A DNA stretch of 64,000 nucleotides from Rhizobium chutanense. GTDB taxonomy: Bacteria; Pseudomonadota; Alphaproteobacteria; Rhizobiales; Rhizobiaceae. Shown piece after piece: positions 26,797-34,778 of the stretch; position 1 is the stretch's first letter, and every line of letters starts with the position of its first letter. The notes under the pieces are model-generated. The model was not told where the DNA came from. It saw nothing but the letters and a program-made list of their open reading frames with translations, and did no database searches. The stretch is from the NCBI RefSeq assembly GCF_002531935.1, contig NZ_NWSV01000026.1, positions 28,572-92,571 on the forward strand, given 5' to 3'. The position numbers were made by a program, and so were the translations under genes.

Positions 26797-27057
26797 ATGG
26801 GTGATCTGCTTATTCGCGATGTTCCGGATGCAATGAAGCGGCAGCTTCAGGAGAGTGCGCAGCGCAATGGCCGCAGTCTTTCGGAAGAAGCGATTGAAAT
26901 CATCCGCCGACAGATTGCGGCGGAGCGCTCGGGAGCTCCTGCCGGGCAGCGTCTGCGCTCGCTGATGGGCGGGGAAAGACTGAGCGATGACGAAGTGGAG
27001 GCTATCGCCGTGTCTCGCCACGAACGCGACCGCGAACCGCCACGTTTCGACAGATGA
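26797..27057 (+). CDS. FitA-like ribbon-helix-helix antitoxin
   Basis: An 86-aa type II antitoxin. The N-terminal ribbon-helix-helix DNA-binding domain is about residues 1-45: MGDLLIRDVPDAMKRQLQES followed by NGRSLSEEAIEIIRRQI. The C-terminal half is predicted to be extended, ending in HERDREPPRFDR, where FitA-type antitoxins wrap around and block the PIN toxin, often placing a basic residue in the active site. Its stop overlaps the toxin start (ATGA at 27054-27057). Confidence 0.88.
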   Translation: MGDLLIRDVPDAMKRQLQESAQRNGRSLSEEAIEIIRRQIAAERSGAPAGQRLRSLMGGERLSDDEVEAIAVSRHERDREPPRFDR

Positions 27058-27473
27058 TCGTCCTCGATACGAACGTGATTTCCGAATTGCAGGGAAGGAC
27101 CCATAGCGAGCGGATATTGAACTGGTTGGACGCTTACGACGTCGACACGCTTTTCCTGACGACGATCTCCGTCGGGGAAATGCGCTATGGGCTTGAACTC
27201 CTCGATGACGGCAGGCGAAAAGCGGCATTGATTTCCGATTTCAATCGGATCGAGTCTGAATTTGCCGGCCGTATACTCGGGTTTTCGCTCAGTGCGGCCA
27301 ATCGCTACGGCCTGCTGGCTGCGGCGCGCAGAAAGGCGGGGCGGCCGGTGGAAACAAAGGATGCCATGATTGCCGCCATCTGCCTTGCCAACGGCGCGAC
27401 GCTCGCCACCCGCAACACCAGAGATTTCGAAGGGCTTGATCTCAAGCTCGTAAACCCGTTTGAAGACGGTTGA
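27054..27473 (+). CDS. FitB/VapC-like PIN-domain toxin
   Basis: A 139-aa PIN-domain ribonuclease. Acidic active-site residues are visible: the first Asp in MIVLDTNVISEL, Glu in TTISVGEMRYGLELL (about 43), Asp in ETKDAMIAAICLANGATLAT (about 104) and the final Asp in TRNTRDFEGLDLKLVNPF (about 124). VapC-type toxins cleave tRNA or rRNA; FitB was described in Neisseria as affecting intracellular growth rate. Coupled to its antitoxin by a 4-bp overlap. It ends 20 bp before fmt, so fmt may be read through from the TA promoter. Confidence 0.9.
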   Translation: MIVLDTNVISELQGRTHSERILNWLDAYDVDTLFLTTISVGEMRYGLELLDDGRRKAALISDFNRIESEFAGRILGFSLSAANRYGLLAAARRKAGRPVETKDAMIAAICLANGATLATRNTRDFEGLDLKLVNPFEDG

Positions 27474-27493
27474 ACCGCAATTGGCGAGATAAA

Positions 27494-28429
27494 ATGTCTC
27501 TTCGTATCATCTTCATGGGAACGCCTGAGTTCTCGGTCCCCACCCTGCGCCTGCTCGTCGATGCCGGCCACGACATCGTTGCGGTCTACACCCAGCCGCC
27601 GCGTCCGGGCGGCCGGCGGGGGCTCGATCTGCAGAAATCGCCGGTGCATCAGGCGGCCGAACTGCTCGGCCTTCCCGTTTTCACGCCGCTCAATTTCAAG
27701 GACCCCGAGGAGCGCGAGCGGTTTGCCGCCCTGAAGGCCGACGTCGCCGTCGTCGTTGCCTACGGCCTGCTGCTGCCGGAGGCGGTTTTGAACGGCACCC
27801 GCGACGGCTGCTATAACGGCCATGCCTCGCTGCTGCCGCGCTGGCGGGGGGCTGCCCCCATTCAGCGGGCGATCATGGCCGGCGACGACAAGACCGGCAT
27901 GATGGTGATGAAGATGGACAAGGGGCTCGACACCGGCGCCGTCGCACTGACCCGCGAAGTCGAGATCGGCCCGAACATGACGGCAGGCGAGTTGCACGAC
28001 CGCCTGATGCAGGTCGGCGCCAAGGCGATGGCGGAGGCCATGGTCAAGCTGGAGATGAATGATCTGCCACTGGCGGCGCAGCCGGAAGAGGGCGTGCTCT
28101 ACGCCGCCAAGATCGACAAGGCCGAAACCCGCATCGATTTCGCCGGAAACGCGCGCGACGTGCACAACCATATCCTCGGCCTGGCGCCGTTTCCGGGCGC
28201 CTGGTTCGAGCTCGTCATCGGCGGCAAGCCGGAGCGGGTCAAGGTGCTGGGCTCGGAGCTGGCGGAAGGACAGGGGCCGGCCGGACAACTGCTGACCGAC
28301 GATTTCGTCGTTGCCTGCGCGTCGGGCGCGGTGCGGCTGACCAGGCTGCAGAAGGCCGGCGGCAAGCCGCTGGCGGCAGCCGATTTCCTCCGGGGCACGC
28401 CGCTCGGCGCCGGCACGAGGCTTTCCTGA
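27494..28429 (+). CDS. fmt: Methionyl-tRNA formyltransferase
   Basis: Formylates initiator Met-tRNA using 10-formyl-THF. The 311-aa enzyme has the N-terminal formyltransferase domain (RIIFMGTPEFSVPTLRLLVD; catalytic SLLPRWRGAAPIQRAI, with NGHASLLPRWRGAAP holding the Asn-His pair) and the C-terminal OB-like tRNA-binding domain beginning about residue 210. The start MSLRIIFMG at 27494 is supported by homology. The stop codon shares its last base with the truA ATG, so the two are translationally coupled. Confidence 0.96.
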   Translation: MSLRIIFMGTPEFSVPTLRLLVDAGHDIVAVYTQPPRPGGRRGLDLQKSPVHQAAELLGLPVFTPLNFKDPEERERFAALKADVAVVVAYGLLLPEAVLNGTRDGCYNGHASLLPRWRGAAPIQRAIMAGDDKTGMMVMKMDKGLDTGAVALTREVEIGPNMTAGELHDRLMQVGAKAMAEAMVKLEMNDLPLAAQPEEGVLYAAKIDKAETRIDFAGNARDVHNHILGLAPFPGAWFELVIGGKPERVKVLGSELAEGQGPAGQLLTDDFVVACASGAVRLTRLQKAGGKPLAAADFLRGTPLGAGTRLS

Positions 28430-29229
28430 TGCCGCGCTTCCGCATGACCGTCGAATATGACGGCGGCCCCTATGTCGGCTGGCAGCGGCAGGAGAACGGT
28501 CCTTCCGTGCAGGGCGCAATCGAGGCGGCGGTGCTGTCTCTGACCGGCGAGACGGTGTCGATCCGTGGCGCCGGGCGCACCGATTCCGGCGTCCACGCCA
28601 TGGGGCAGGTGATCCATGCCGATCTTTCGAAGGACTGGTCGCCCTATCAGTTGCAGAATGCCTTGAACGCGCATCTGAGGCTCGCCGGCGCGCGTGTCGC
28701 CATTTTGGACGTCGAGGCCGTCGCCGAATTCTTCGATGCCCGTTTCTCCGCCCTGCGGCGCCATTACCTCTACCGCATCGTCAGCCGCCGGGCGCCGCTG
28801 GCGCTCGAAGCCGGCAAGGCCTGGTGGGTGCCGAAGGCGCTCGATCACGCGGTCATGCACGCCGCCGCCCAGAGGCTGGTCGGCCGGCACGATTTCTCCA
28901 CGTTCCGCTCTGCCCATTGCCAGGCAAACAGCCCGGTACGCACGCTCGACCGGCTTGATGTGACGCGCCATGGCGAGTTGATCGAGATCCGCGCCACGGC
29001 GCAAAGCTTCCTGCACAATCAGATCCGTTCCTTCGCCGGCACGCTGAAGCTCGCCGGCGAAGGCAAATGGACGCCTGATGATGTCGAGGCAGCGCTTCAG
29101 GCGCGCGACCGCAAGGCCTGCGGCCCGGTGGCGCCGCCGGACGGGCTCTATTTCATGCAGGTGGATTATCCCGACGTGATCCCCGACCGGCGAAGGCCGA
29201 TCGACGAACACGACGACGATCTGTCGTAA
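28429..29229 (+). CDS. truA: tRNA pseudouridine synthase A
   Basis: Makes pseudouridine at positions 38-40 of tRNA anticodon arms. The 266-aa protein begins MPRFRMTVEYDGGPYVGWQR and has the catalytic Asp in GAGRTDSGVHAMGQVIH (about residues 46-62), the motif RFSALRRHYLYRI and the C-terminal QSFLHNQIRSFAGTLKLAGEG motif of the TruA family (cited in part: SFLHNQIRSFAGTL). Overlaps fmt by one base. Confidence 0.96.
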   Translation: MPRFRMTVEYDGGPYVGWQRQENGPSVQGAIEAAVLSLTGETVSIRGAGRTDSGVHAMGQVIHADLSKDWSPYQLQNALNAHLRLAGARVAILDVEAVAEFFDARFSALRRHYLYRIVSRRAPLALEAGKAWWVPKALDHAVMHAAAQRLVGRHDFSTFRSAHCQANSPVRTLDRLDVTRHGELIEIRATAQSFLHNQIRSFAGTLKLAGEGKWTPDDVEAALQARDRKACGPVAPPDGLYFMQVDYPDVIPDRRRPIDEHDDDLS

Positions 29230-29249
29230 AGCCTCTGCCGCTGAGCGGA

Positions 29250-29846
29250 TCAGGTGGGATAGATGCCGAGGAAGTGCTGCAGATATTCCGAAAGGATCAT
29301 CGATGGCACCAGCAGCACCAGCGTCATCGCCCCGACCATCAACACGTGACCCTGGCAGATCATCCGGAGAATGCGCGCCAGCACGAAGACCTGCGCCAGC
29401 ATGAAGGCCAGCAGCAGCAGCGAGACGAGGCCGACGGAGCCGGGAAGGAAGACCACCATCGCCAGCAGCAGCCCGTTGATATAAGAGAGCGGCACGCCGA
29501 GCCAGTTGACGCTGACGACGACCGGCGCAAAACGCTCGCCCATGCGGAAGGCAAGCAGCAGCAGCCCGGCAAAGACCAGCGGCACGAACCAGTTGGCGAG
29601 TTCAACGAAGCCGAGCCTGACATAGAAGGCAAAGCCGACATCGGCTTCCGGCGGCATCGACCGCAGAAACACCTGCCGCCACCAGAGCCAGGAAATGCCC
29701 ATCGGCGGCAGGCACCAGGCGATCGCCCAGAACGAGCGGTTGACGCCACGCTCGGACATGTCGAGGTAGCGGAAGCCGCGCGGATCCAGCCGGATCAGCA
29801 GCCAGAGGCCGGCCAGATAATACTGGACTTCCCTAAGCCCCGGCAT
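29250..29846 (-). CDS. Polytopic membrane protein of unknown function
   Basis: A 198-aa integral membrane protein with about five hydrophobic segments, for example SFWAIAWCLPPMGISWLWW (about 39-57), WFVPLVFAGLLLLAF (about 91-105), LGVPLSYINGLLLAMVVFLP (about 121-140), GLVSLLLLAFMLAQVFVLA (about 144-162) and a final segment VLMVGAMTLVLLVPSMILS (about 168-186). I recognise no catalytic motif. It overlaps the dapE 3' end by 14 bp on the same strand, so it is probably co-transcribed with dapE, as in other rhizobia. Confidence 0.8.
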   Translation of the reverse strand: MPGLREVQYYLAGLWLLIRLDPRGFRYLDMSERGVNRSFWAIAWCLPPMGISWLWWRQVFLRSMPPEADVGFAFYVRLGFVELANWFVPLVFAGLLLLAFRMGERFAPVVVSVNWLGVPLSYINGLLLAMVVFLPGSVGLVSLLLLAFMLAQVFVLARILRMICQGHVLMVGAMTLVLLVPSMILSEYLQHFLGIYPT

Positions 29847-31026
29847 TGGCGAACCAGCGGGCGATGAAGATTTCGTAGATCGCCGTCAGCGTCTCCAGAT
29901 CGGCGACGGCGACGCGCTCGTCGACCATGTGCATCGTCTGACCGACGAGGCCGAATTCGACGACCGGGCAATAATCCTTGATAAAGCGCGCATCCGATGT
30001 GCCGCCGGTGGTCGAAAGCTTCGGCGACTGGCCGGTGACACTTTCGACGGCCGATGACAGCGAGGCGATCAGCCCATTGTTGCGCGTCAGGAAGACATGG
30101 CTCGGCCGGTCGGCCCAGACGATATCGTATTTCACCGGTTCGCGGCCCGGCCGCAGCCGGCCGTTGCCGGCGGCGGCATCGAGGCGCCGGAGGATTTCGG
30201 CGCGAAGCGTCTCGACCGTCCAGCTGTCGTTGAAGCGGATGTTGAAGCTGGCCGAGGCCTTGGCCGGAATGACATTGGTCGCCGGATTGCCGACATCGAC
30301 CGTGGTGACTTCGAGGTTCGACGGCTGGAAATCGTCGGTGCCGCCATCGAAGGGCGGGTCCATCAGCGCCTGCGTCAACTGCAGCATGCCGCGCACCGGA
30401 TTGTCGGCAAGATGCGGATAGGCTGCATGGCCCTGGACGCCGTGCACGGTGATCTTGCCCGACAGCGAGCCGCGCCGGCCGATCTTGATCATGTCGCCGA
30501 GCCTGTCCGGATTGGTCGGCTCGCCCACCAGGCAGGCATCCCAGCGCTCGCCGCGCTCGGCCGCCCATTGCAGGAGCTTGATCGTACCGTTGATTGCCGG
30601 GCCTTCTTCGTCGCCGGTGATCAGCAACGAGATCGAGCCCTGGGGAAGCCCGTTTTTCTCGATATGACGGGCGACGGCGGCGATGAAACAGGCGATGCCG
30701 CCCTTCATGTCGACGGCGCCGCGGCCGAAAAGCTCGCCCTTGGAAATCTGGGCCTCAAAGGGCGGATGCGTCCAGGCGGCCTCGTCGCCAACCGGCACGA
30801 CATCGGTATGGCCGGCAAACATCAGATGCGGGCCGTCCTTGCCGAGCCTGGCATAGAGGTTCTCGATATCGGGCGTTCCCTCTTCGCTCGCCCTCACTCT
30901 GTCGATGGTAAAGCCAAGCGGCGCCAGCATGGCGTCGAGCGCCGACAGTGCGCCGCCCTCCGCGGGCGTCACGGAGGGGCAGCGAATCAGCGTCTGGAGA
31001 TTGGCGACGGGATCGGTAGGTGTCAT
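29833..31026 (-). CDS. dapE: Succinyl-diaminopimelate desuccinylase
   Basis: Hydrolyses N-succinyl-LL-2,6-diaminopimelate in lysine and peptidoglycan-precursor synthesis. The 397-aa M20 dizinc hydrolase has LMFAGHTDVVPVGDEAAWTH (His and Asp metal ligands, about 67-86), GRGAVDMKGGIACFIAAVAR (bridging Asp, about 99-118), the catalytic Glu in LLITGDEEGPAINGT (about 133-147), and the C-terminal GGTSDARFIKDYCPVVEFGL. The start MTPTDPVANLQ at 31026 matches family length; the frame extends 12 codons upstream. Confidence 0.95.
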   Translation of the reverse strand: MTPTDPVANLQTLIRCPSVTPAEGGALSALDAMLAPLGFTIDRVRASEEGTPDIENLYARLGKDGPHLMFAGHTDVVPVGDEAAWTHPPFEAQISKGELFGRGAVDMKGGIACFIAAVARHIEKNGLPQGSISLLITGDEEGPAINGTIKLLQWAAERGERWDACLVGEPTNPDRLGDMIKIGRRGSLSGKITVHGVQGHAAYPHLADNPVRGMLQLTQALMDPPFDGGTDDFQPSNLEVTTVDVGNPATNVIPAKASASFNIRFNDSWTVETLRAEILRRLDAAAGNGRLRPGREPVKYDIVWADRPSHVFLTRNNGLIASLSSAVESVTGQSPKLSTTGGTSDARFIKDYCPVVEFGLVGQTMHMVDERVAVADLETLTAIYEIFIARWFANAGA

Positions 31027-31126
31027 GGCAGTGGAACTATCCGGCGGGAATGGCAAAGACATGGCAAGGCGGCGCCGCCTCGCGCAAAAGACGCCGTCTG
31101 TTTACCGGATCAATCTGCCGATGTCA

Positions 31127-31987
31127 TCAATCTCTGAGCAGCTCGTTGATGCCGGTCTTGGAGCGGGTCTTTTCATCGACGCGCTTGACGATGACGGCGC
31201 AGTAGAGATGCGGCGCCGGCTGGCCGTTGCCCATTGTCGCATTGCCCGACGGCATCGAGCCGGCGACGACGACGGAATAGGGCGGCACTTCACCATAAGT
31301 CACTTCGCCGGTCGTGCGGTCGACGATCTTGGTCGACTTGCCGATATAGACGCCCATGCCGAGCACCGAACCTTCGCGGATGATGCAGCCTTCGACCACT
31401 TCCGAACGGGCGCCGATGAAGCAATTGTCCTCGATGATCGTCGGGCCGGCCTGCATCGGCTCCAGCACGCCGCCGATGCCGACGCCGCCGGACAGATGCA
31501 CATGCTTGCCGATCTGCGCGCAGGAGCCGACCGTCGCCCAGGTATCGACCATCGTGCCCTCGCCGACATAGGCGCCGAGATTGACGAAGGACGGCATCAG
31601 GATTGCATTCGGGGCGATATAGGCCGAGCGGCGCACGACGCAGTTCGGCACGGCGCGGAAGCCGCTGGCACGGAACTGGTTCTCGCCCCAGCCCTCGAAT
31701 TTCGAAGGCACCTTGTCCCACCAGGTGGAATTGCCCGAACCGCCCTTGACCACCTCCATGTCGTTCAGGCGGAAGGAGAGCAGCACGGCCTTCTTCAGCC
31801 ACTGATTGACCGTCCAGGCGCCATCGGCGCCGCGCGTCGCCACACGGACCTTGCCGGCATCGAGCAGGTCGAGGGCTGCTTCGACCGCATCGCGAACCTC
31901 ACCCTTGGTCGACGTGTTCACATTGTCGCGATTGTCGAAGGCGGTTTCGATGGTCTTTTCGAGGGATGCGAGGTCGGTGGCGCTCAT
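31127..31987 (-). CDS. dapD: Tetrahydrodipicolinate N-succinyltransferase
   Basis: Succinylates tetrahydrodipicolinate, the step before DapC and DapE in the succinylase branch of diaminopimelate synthesis. The 286-aa protein has an N-terminal helical domain (about 1-105) and a left-handed beta-helix of hexapeptide repeats (about 105-250: VVRRSAYIAPNAILMPSFVN, GTMVDTWATVGSCAQIGKHV, IEDNCFIGARSEVVEGCIIR). It is upstream of dapE on the same strand with a 100-bp gap, so dapD and dapE likely form one operon. Confidence 0.96.
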   Translation of the reverse strand: MSATDLASLEKTIETAFDNRDNVNTSTKGEVRDAVEAALDLLDAGKVRVATRGADGAWTVNQWLKKAVLLSFRLNDMEVVKGGSGNSTWWDKVPSKFEGWGENQFRASGFRAVPNCVVRRSAYIAPNAILMPSFVNLGAYVGEGTMVDTWATVGSCAQIGKHVHLSGGVGIGGVLEPMQAGPTIIEDNCFIGARSEVVEGCIIREGSVLGMGVYIGKSTKIVDRTTGEVTYGEVPPYSVVVAGSMPSGNATMGNGQPAPHLYCAVIVKRVDEKTRSKTGINELLRD

Positions 31988-32179
31988 GAGAATTCCTTAA
32001 ACTTCGATCTTTATCGTGGAGACGGCAAGGTCTCCGGAATTGCGGTTGGCGGGATTGGGTCCTGCTCTACAGCATGCACCCGCAGAATGGAATGATTTTT
32101 CGGGCAAGTTCACCTGGATTCAAGGCGTTATAGCGACATATCCGGTCTCACGGCCGGCAATACTGAAAGGCATTTCGAC

Positions 32180-33046
32180 ATGGCGAAGGGACGAAACGGC
32201 GGTTCTAGGCGCAAGGATGGCGTATGGGATCCGCTGAAGAGCAGCTCGACCGACAGGCAGCGCGCCGAGGCCGTGCCGAAGACGCCGCAGACGATGTCGC
32301 CCGCCTATCGCCTTGCCTATGTCGACGAGGATTTCCTCTGCCGCGAGGAACTGCGGCCGATCCGCCTGCAGCTGGAACTGTTGAAGCCGGAAATGATGCT
32401 GACCGAACGCGGCATCAAGTCGACCGTCGTCATGTTCGGCGGCGCCCGCATTCCCGCCCCCGGCCAGAGCGCCTGGGCCGCCCGCAACGACATCCAGCGC
32501 GCCAATCTGGAAGCGGCCTCCGTCTATTATGAGGAGGCGCGCAAATTCGCCCGGCTCTGCTCGAAATATTCGGCAGGCTTGAATTTCCACGAATATGTCA
32601 TCGTCACCGGCGGTGGCCCTGGCGTCATGGAGGCCGGCAATCGCGGCGCCGCCGACGAGGGCGCGCCTTCGATCGGCCTCAACATCGTGCTGCCGCACGA
32701 GCAGGCGCCGAACGCCTATGTGACGCCGGAACTCAGCTTCAACTTCCACTATTTTGCCATCCGCAAGATGCATTTCATGGTGCGCGCCAAGGCGATCGCG
32801 GTCTTTCCCGGTGGCTTTGGAACGCTCGACGAATTCTTCGAATGCCTGACGCTGATCCAGACCGGCCGCATGGAGCGCCTGCCGCTGATCCTCTTCGGCG
32901 AGGCCTTCTGGAGAAGCATCGTCAATTTCGACGCATTGGCCGAATTCGGCACGATCGCGCCCGACGACGTCAAGCTGATCAGTTTCGTCGACACGGCCGA
33001 AGCCGCATGGAAGATTATCCAGGATTTCTACGAACACCGGGAATAG
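32180..33046 (+). CDS. LOG-family protein (possible nucleotide 5'-monophosphate nucleosidase)
   Basis: A 288-aa Rossmann-like LOG/TIGR00730 protein. The family motif PGGFGTLDEFFECLTLIQTG is at about residues 208-227, and the nucleotide-binding VTGGGPGVMEAGNRGAADEG at about 145-164. Proteins with PGGxGTxxE were long misnamed lysine decarboxylases; characterised members are cytokinin-activating phosphoribohydrolases or purine/pyrimidine nucleotide nucleosidases such as PpnN. The N-terminal ~70 residues extend beyond the short cytokinin-type LOG. The in vivo substrate is not decidable here. Confidence 0.87.
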   Translation: MAKGRNGGSRRKDGVWDPLKSSSTDRQRAEAVPKTPQTMSPAYRLAYVDEDFLCREELRPIRLQLELLKPEMMLTERGIKSTVVMFGGARIPAPGQSAWAARNDIQRANLEAASVYYEEARKFARLCSKYSAGLNFHEYVIVTGGGPGVMEAGNRGAADEGAPSIGLNIVLPHEQAPNAYVTPELSFNFHYFAIRKMHFMVRAKAIAVFPGGFGTLDEFFECLTLIQTGRMERLPLILFGEAFWRSIVNFDALAEFGTIAPDDVKLISFVDTAEAAWKIIQDFYEHRE

Positions 33047-33122
33047 AGCGTCAACGCGGTGTTTGAACAAATCTCCCGCTCTTCCCAAGCAGGAAAGAAC
33101 GGGAGACAGGGTTCGTCCGGCC

Positions 33123-33758
33123 TTACAGGAACGGCCGGTCCGGCATGTCGTCGATCGAGATGACGCCGTCCTTGTTGCGGTCCATCCGCGTAAACAGCTT
33201 GTCGAAGGCGGCGACGGCTTCCTGTTTGGAAATCTGGCCGTTCTGGTCGGTGTCGATCCGGTGCATCATCATTGAAGCACGCATGATATTGCCGCCATGG
33301 CGCATCCAGTGATGATCGCCGCGGCCGTCATGACCGTCGCGCGGCGGCCGTTGCTGGTCGTTGGCATCAGGCGTCGCGGCTACGGTATCGGCATCCTTGT
33401 CTTCGCCGGCATCCTGCTTGCGCTGGTCCCTCATCGCCTGCATCTGCGTTTTCTGGTAGGCGCGGATCTCGCCCGGGGTCAGCGAGCCGTCATTATTGGT
33501 GTCGATCGCAGCGAAAATCTTGTCGAGGCCGGCGCTTGCCTCTTCCTTGGTGACCTTTCCGTCCTTGTTCGTGTCGAACTGCTTGAGCATGCGGACATAG
33601 GTGATTTCGAGGAAGGCATCGCGGCCCGGCCCCGGATGGTCCCTGCCGGCGTGCGGGCGCGATCCGTCACCGGGCGCGGCAAAACCTGCCCCGGCCGCAG
33701 CGCCGAAAATGAGGACGGAGGAAAGCGCTGCCAGTATCAGCTTGTTGCGGTACATCAT
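33123..33758 (-). CDS. Secreted EF-hand calcium-binding protein
   Basis: A 211-aa protein with a signal peptide (LILAALSSVLIFGAAAGAGF, about residues 7-26) and four EF-hand-like loops: FDTNKDGKVTKEE (about 60), IDTNNDGSLTPGE (about 90), IDTDQNGQISKQE (about 168) and MDRNKDGVISIDD (about 192). These are canonical DxDxDG-type Ca2+ loops. A linker rich in Asp, Gln, His and Arg lies between the two pairs. It may act as a periplasmic or secreted calcium sensor; no enzymatic domain is visible. Confidence 0.88.
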   Translation of the reverse strand: MMYRNKLILAALSSVLIFGAAAGAGFAAPGDGSRPHAGRDHPGPGRDAFLEITYVRMLKQFDTNKDGKVTKEEASAGLDKIFAAIDTNNDGSLTPGEIRAYQKTQMQAMRDQRKQDAGEDKDADTVAATPDANDQQRPPRDGHDGRGDHHWMRHGGNIMRASMMMHRIDTDQNGQISKQEAVAAFDKLFTRMDRNKDGVISIDDMPDRPFL

Positions 33759-33766
33759 ATTCGCCT

Positions 33767-33789
33767 TTCGTGAGGTGTCCCCTCACGAA
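33767..33789 (-). promoter_or_regulatory. 5'-UTR hairpin next to the EF-hand gene ribosome-binding site
   Basis: TTCGTGAGG and CCTCACGAA form a perfect 9-bp stem with a 5-nt loop, 8 bp upstream of the EF-hand ATG. In the mRNA the 3' arm runs directly into the AAAGG Shine-Dalgarno, so folding could limit ribosome access. It might equally be a DNA-level operator. Confidence 0.5.
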
Positions 33790-33876
33790 GAAAGCTATGG
33801 TAACGGGGCGCAAAGACCCAGTTAAACATCGGTAAGCTGAATGAAACTTTGGTAATCCGTCAGCCCCCGGGCCGGT

Positions 33877-34590
33877 TCAGTCCGGAGCGGTAATCCTGCC
33901 GAGAAAGGCGACGAGGTCGTCGGTGACGAAATCGATATGATCCTCTTCGCCGCTGGTCTTTTCCCACCATTCGACGAGCGTGTCTTCCAGATTGCGCGGC
34001 ACCAGCAGCACGGTCTGCATGCCGAGCGCCTTCGGCACCGTCAGATTGCGCGGCAGGTCCTCGAACATGGCGGCCTTGGCGGTTTCGACCCGCTTCAGCG
34101 CCGTGAACTTGTCGTAAGTCGCCTGCGCCGGCTTCGGCACGTAGTCGGCGGCGACGATATCGAAAATGTCGTCGAAATGCTCGAGAATGCCGAGCGCTTC
34201 GGCGGTCATTTCGGCGTGCTTGACGCTGCCGTTGGTGAAGATGAACTTGCGCCCCGGCAGCGCCTTGATCGCCGCGCCGAGTTCCGGCTGCGGCGTCAGC
34301 GCCGAATAGTCGATCGCATGCGCCTTTTCGAGGAAATCGTTCGGGTCGATGCCGTGATGGATCATCAGGCCCTGCAGCGTCGTGCCGTGCTCGAGGTAAT
34401 ATTGCTTCTGCAGCTTGCGCGCCTCGTCCCGCTCCATCTGTAAGAGCGTGGCGACATAAGCGGTCATGTTCTTGTCGATCTGCGCGAAGAGATTGACATG
34501 ATGGGGATAGAGCGTGTTGTCGAGGTCGAAGACCCAGTCTGTAACGTGCTCGAAATCGGCTTTTTCAGGCGTGCGGTCGATCTTGGTCAT
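33877..34590 (-). CDS. Pyrimidine 5'-nucleotidase-like HAD hydrolase
   Basis: A 237-aa HAD subfamily IA phosphatase. Motif I is VFDLDNTLYPHHVNLF (catalytic Asp pair, about residues 20-35), motif II KFIFTNGSVKHAEMTAEAL (about 134-152), the motif III Lys is in ADYVPKPAQATYDKF (about 169-183), and motif IV is AMFEDLPRNL (about 194-203). The YPHH signature after motif I marks the SDT1-like pyrimidine 5'-nucleotidase group common in alphaproteobacteria. It is divergent from the BchE-like gene. Confidence 0.9.
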   Translation of the reverse strand: MTKIDRTPEKADFEHVTDWVFDLDNTLYPHHVNLFAQIDKNMTAYVATLLQMERDEARKLQKQYYLEHGTTLQGLMIHHGIDPNDFLEKAHAIDYSALTPQPELGAAIKALPGRKFIFTNGSVKHAEMTAEALGILEHFDDIFDIVAADYVPKPAQATYDKFTALKRVETAKAAMFEDLPRNLTVPKALGMQTVLLVPRNLEDTLVEWWEKTSGEEDHIDFVTDDLVAFLGRITAPD

Positions 34591-34778
34591 GGCGGTCTTA
34601 TGGCATGGCTGCCCAGGGAAACCAAAGCTTTTTGCTCGGCCGGCCGGATTGCCGTCGTCACCCCAAAAAAGCCGTCAGATTTTCACAACTTTAAGAGGAT
34701 TTCGGCTGAATATTGCCATTGATCGCTGGTGACTTTCTGTCTGCGTCAGACAGGGGGACCCGCAAGGGTAAAGTCGCA

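Noticed and set aside
33072..33106. Inverted repeat TCTCCCG...CGGGAGA between the LOG and EF-hand genes as a terminator
   Set aside because: The stem is imperfect and no U-tract follows on either strand.
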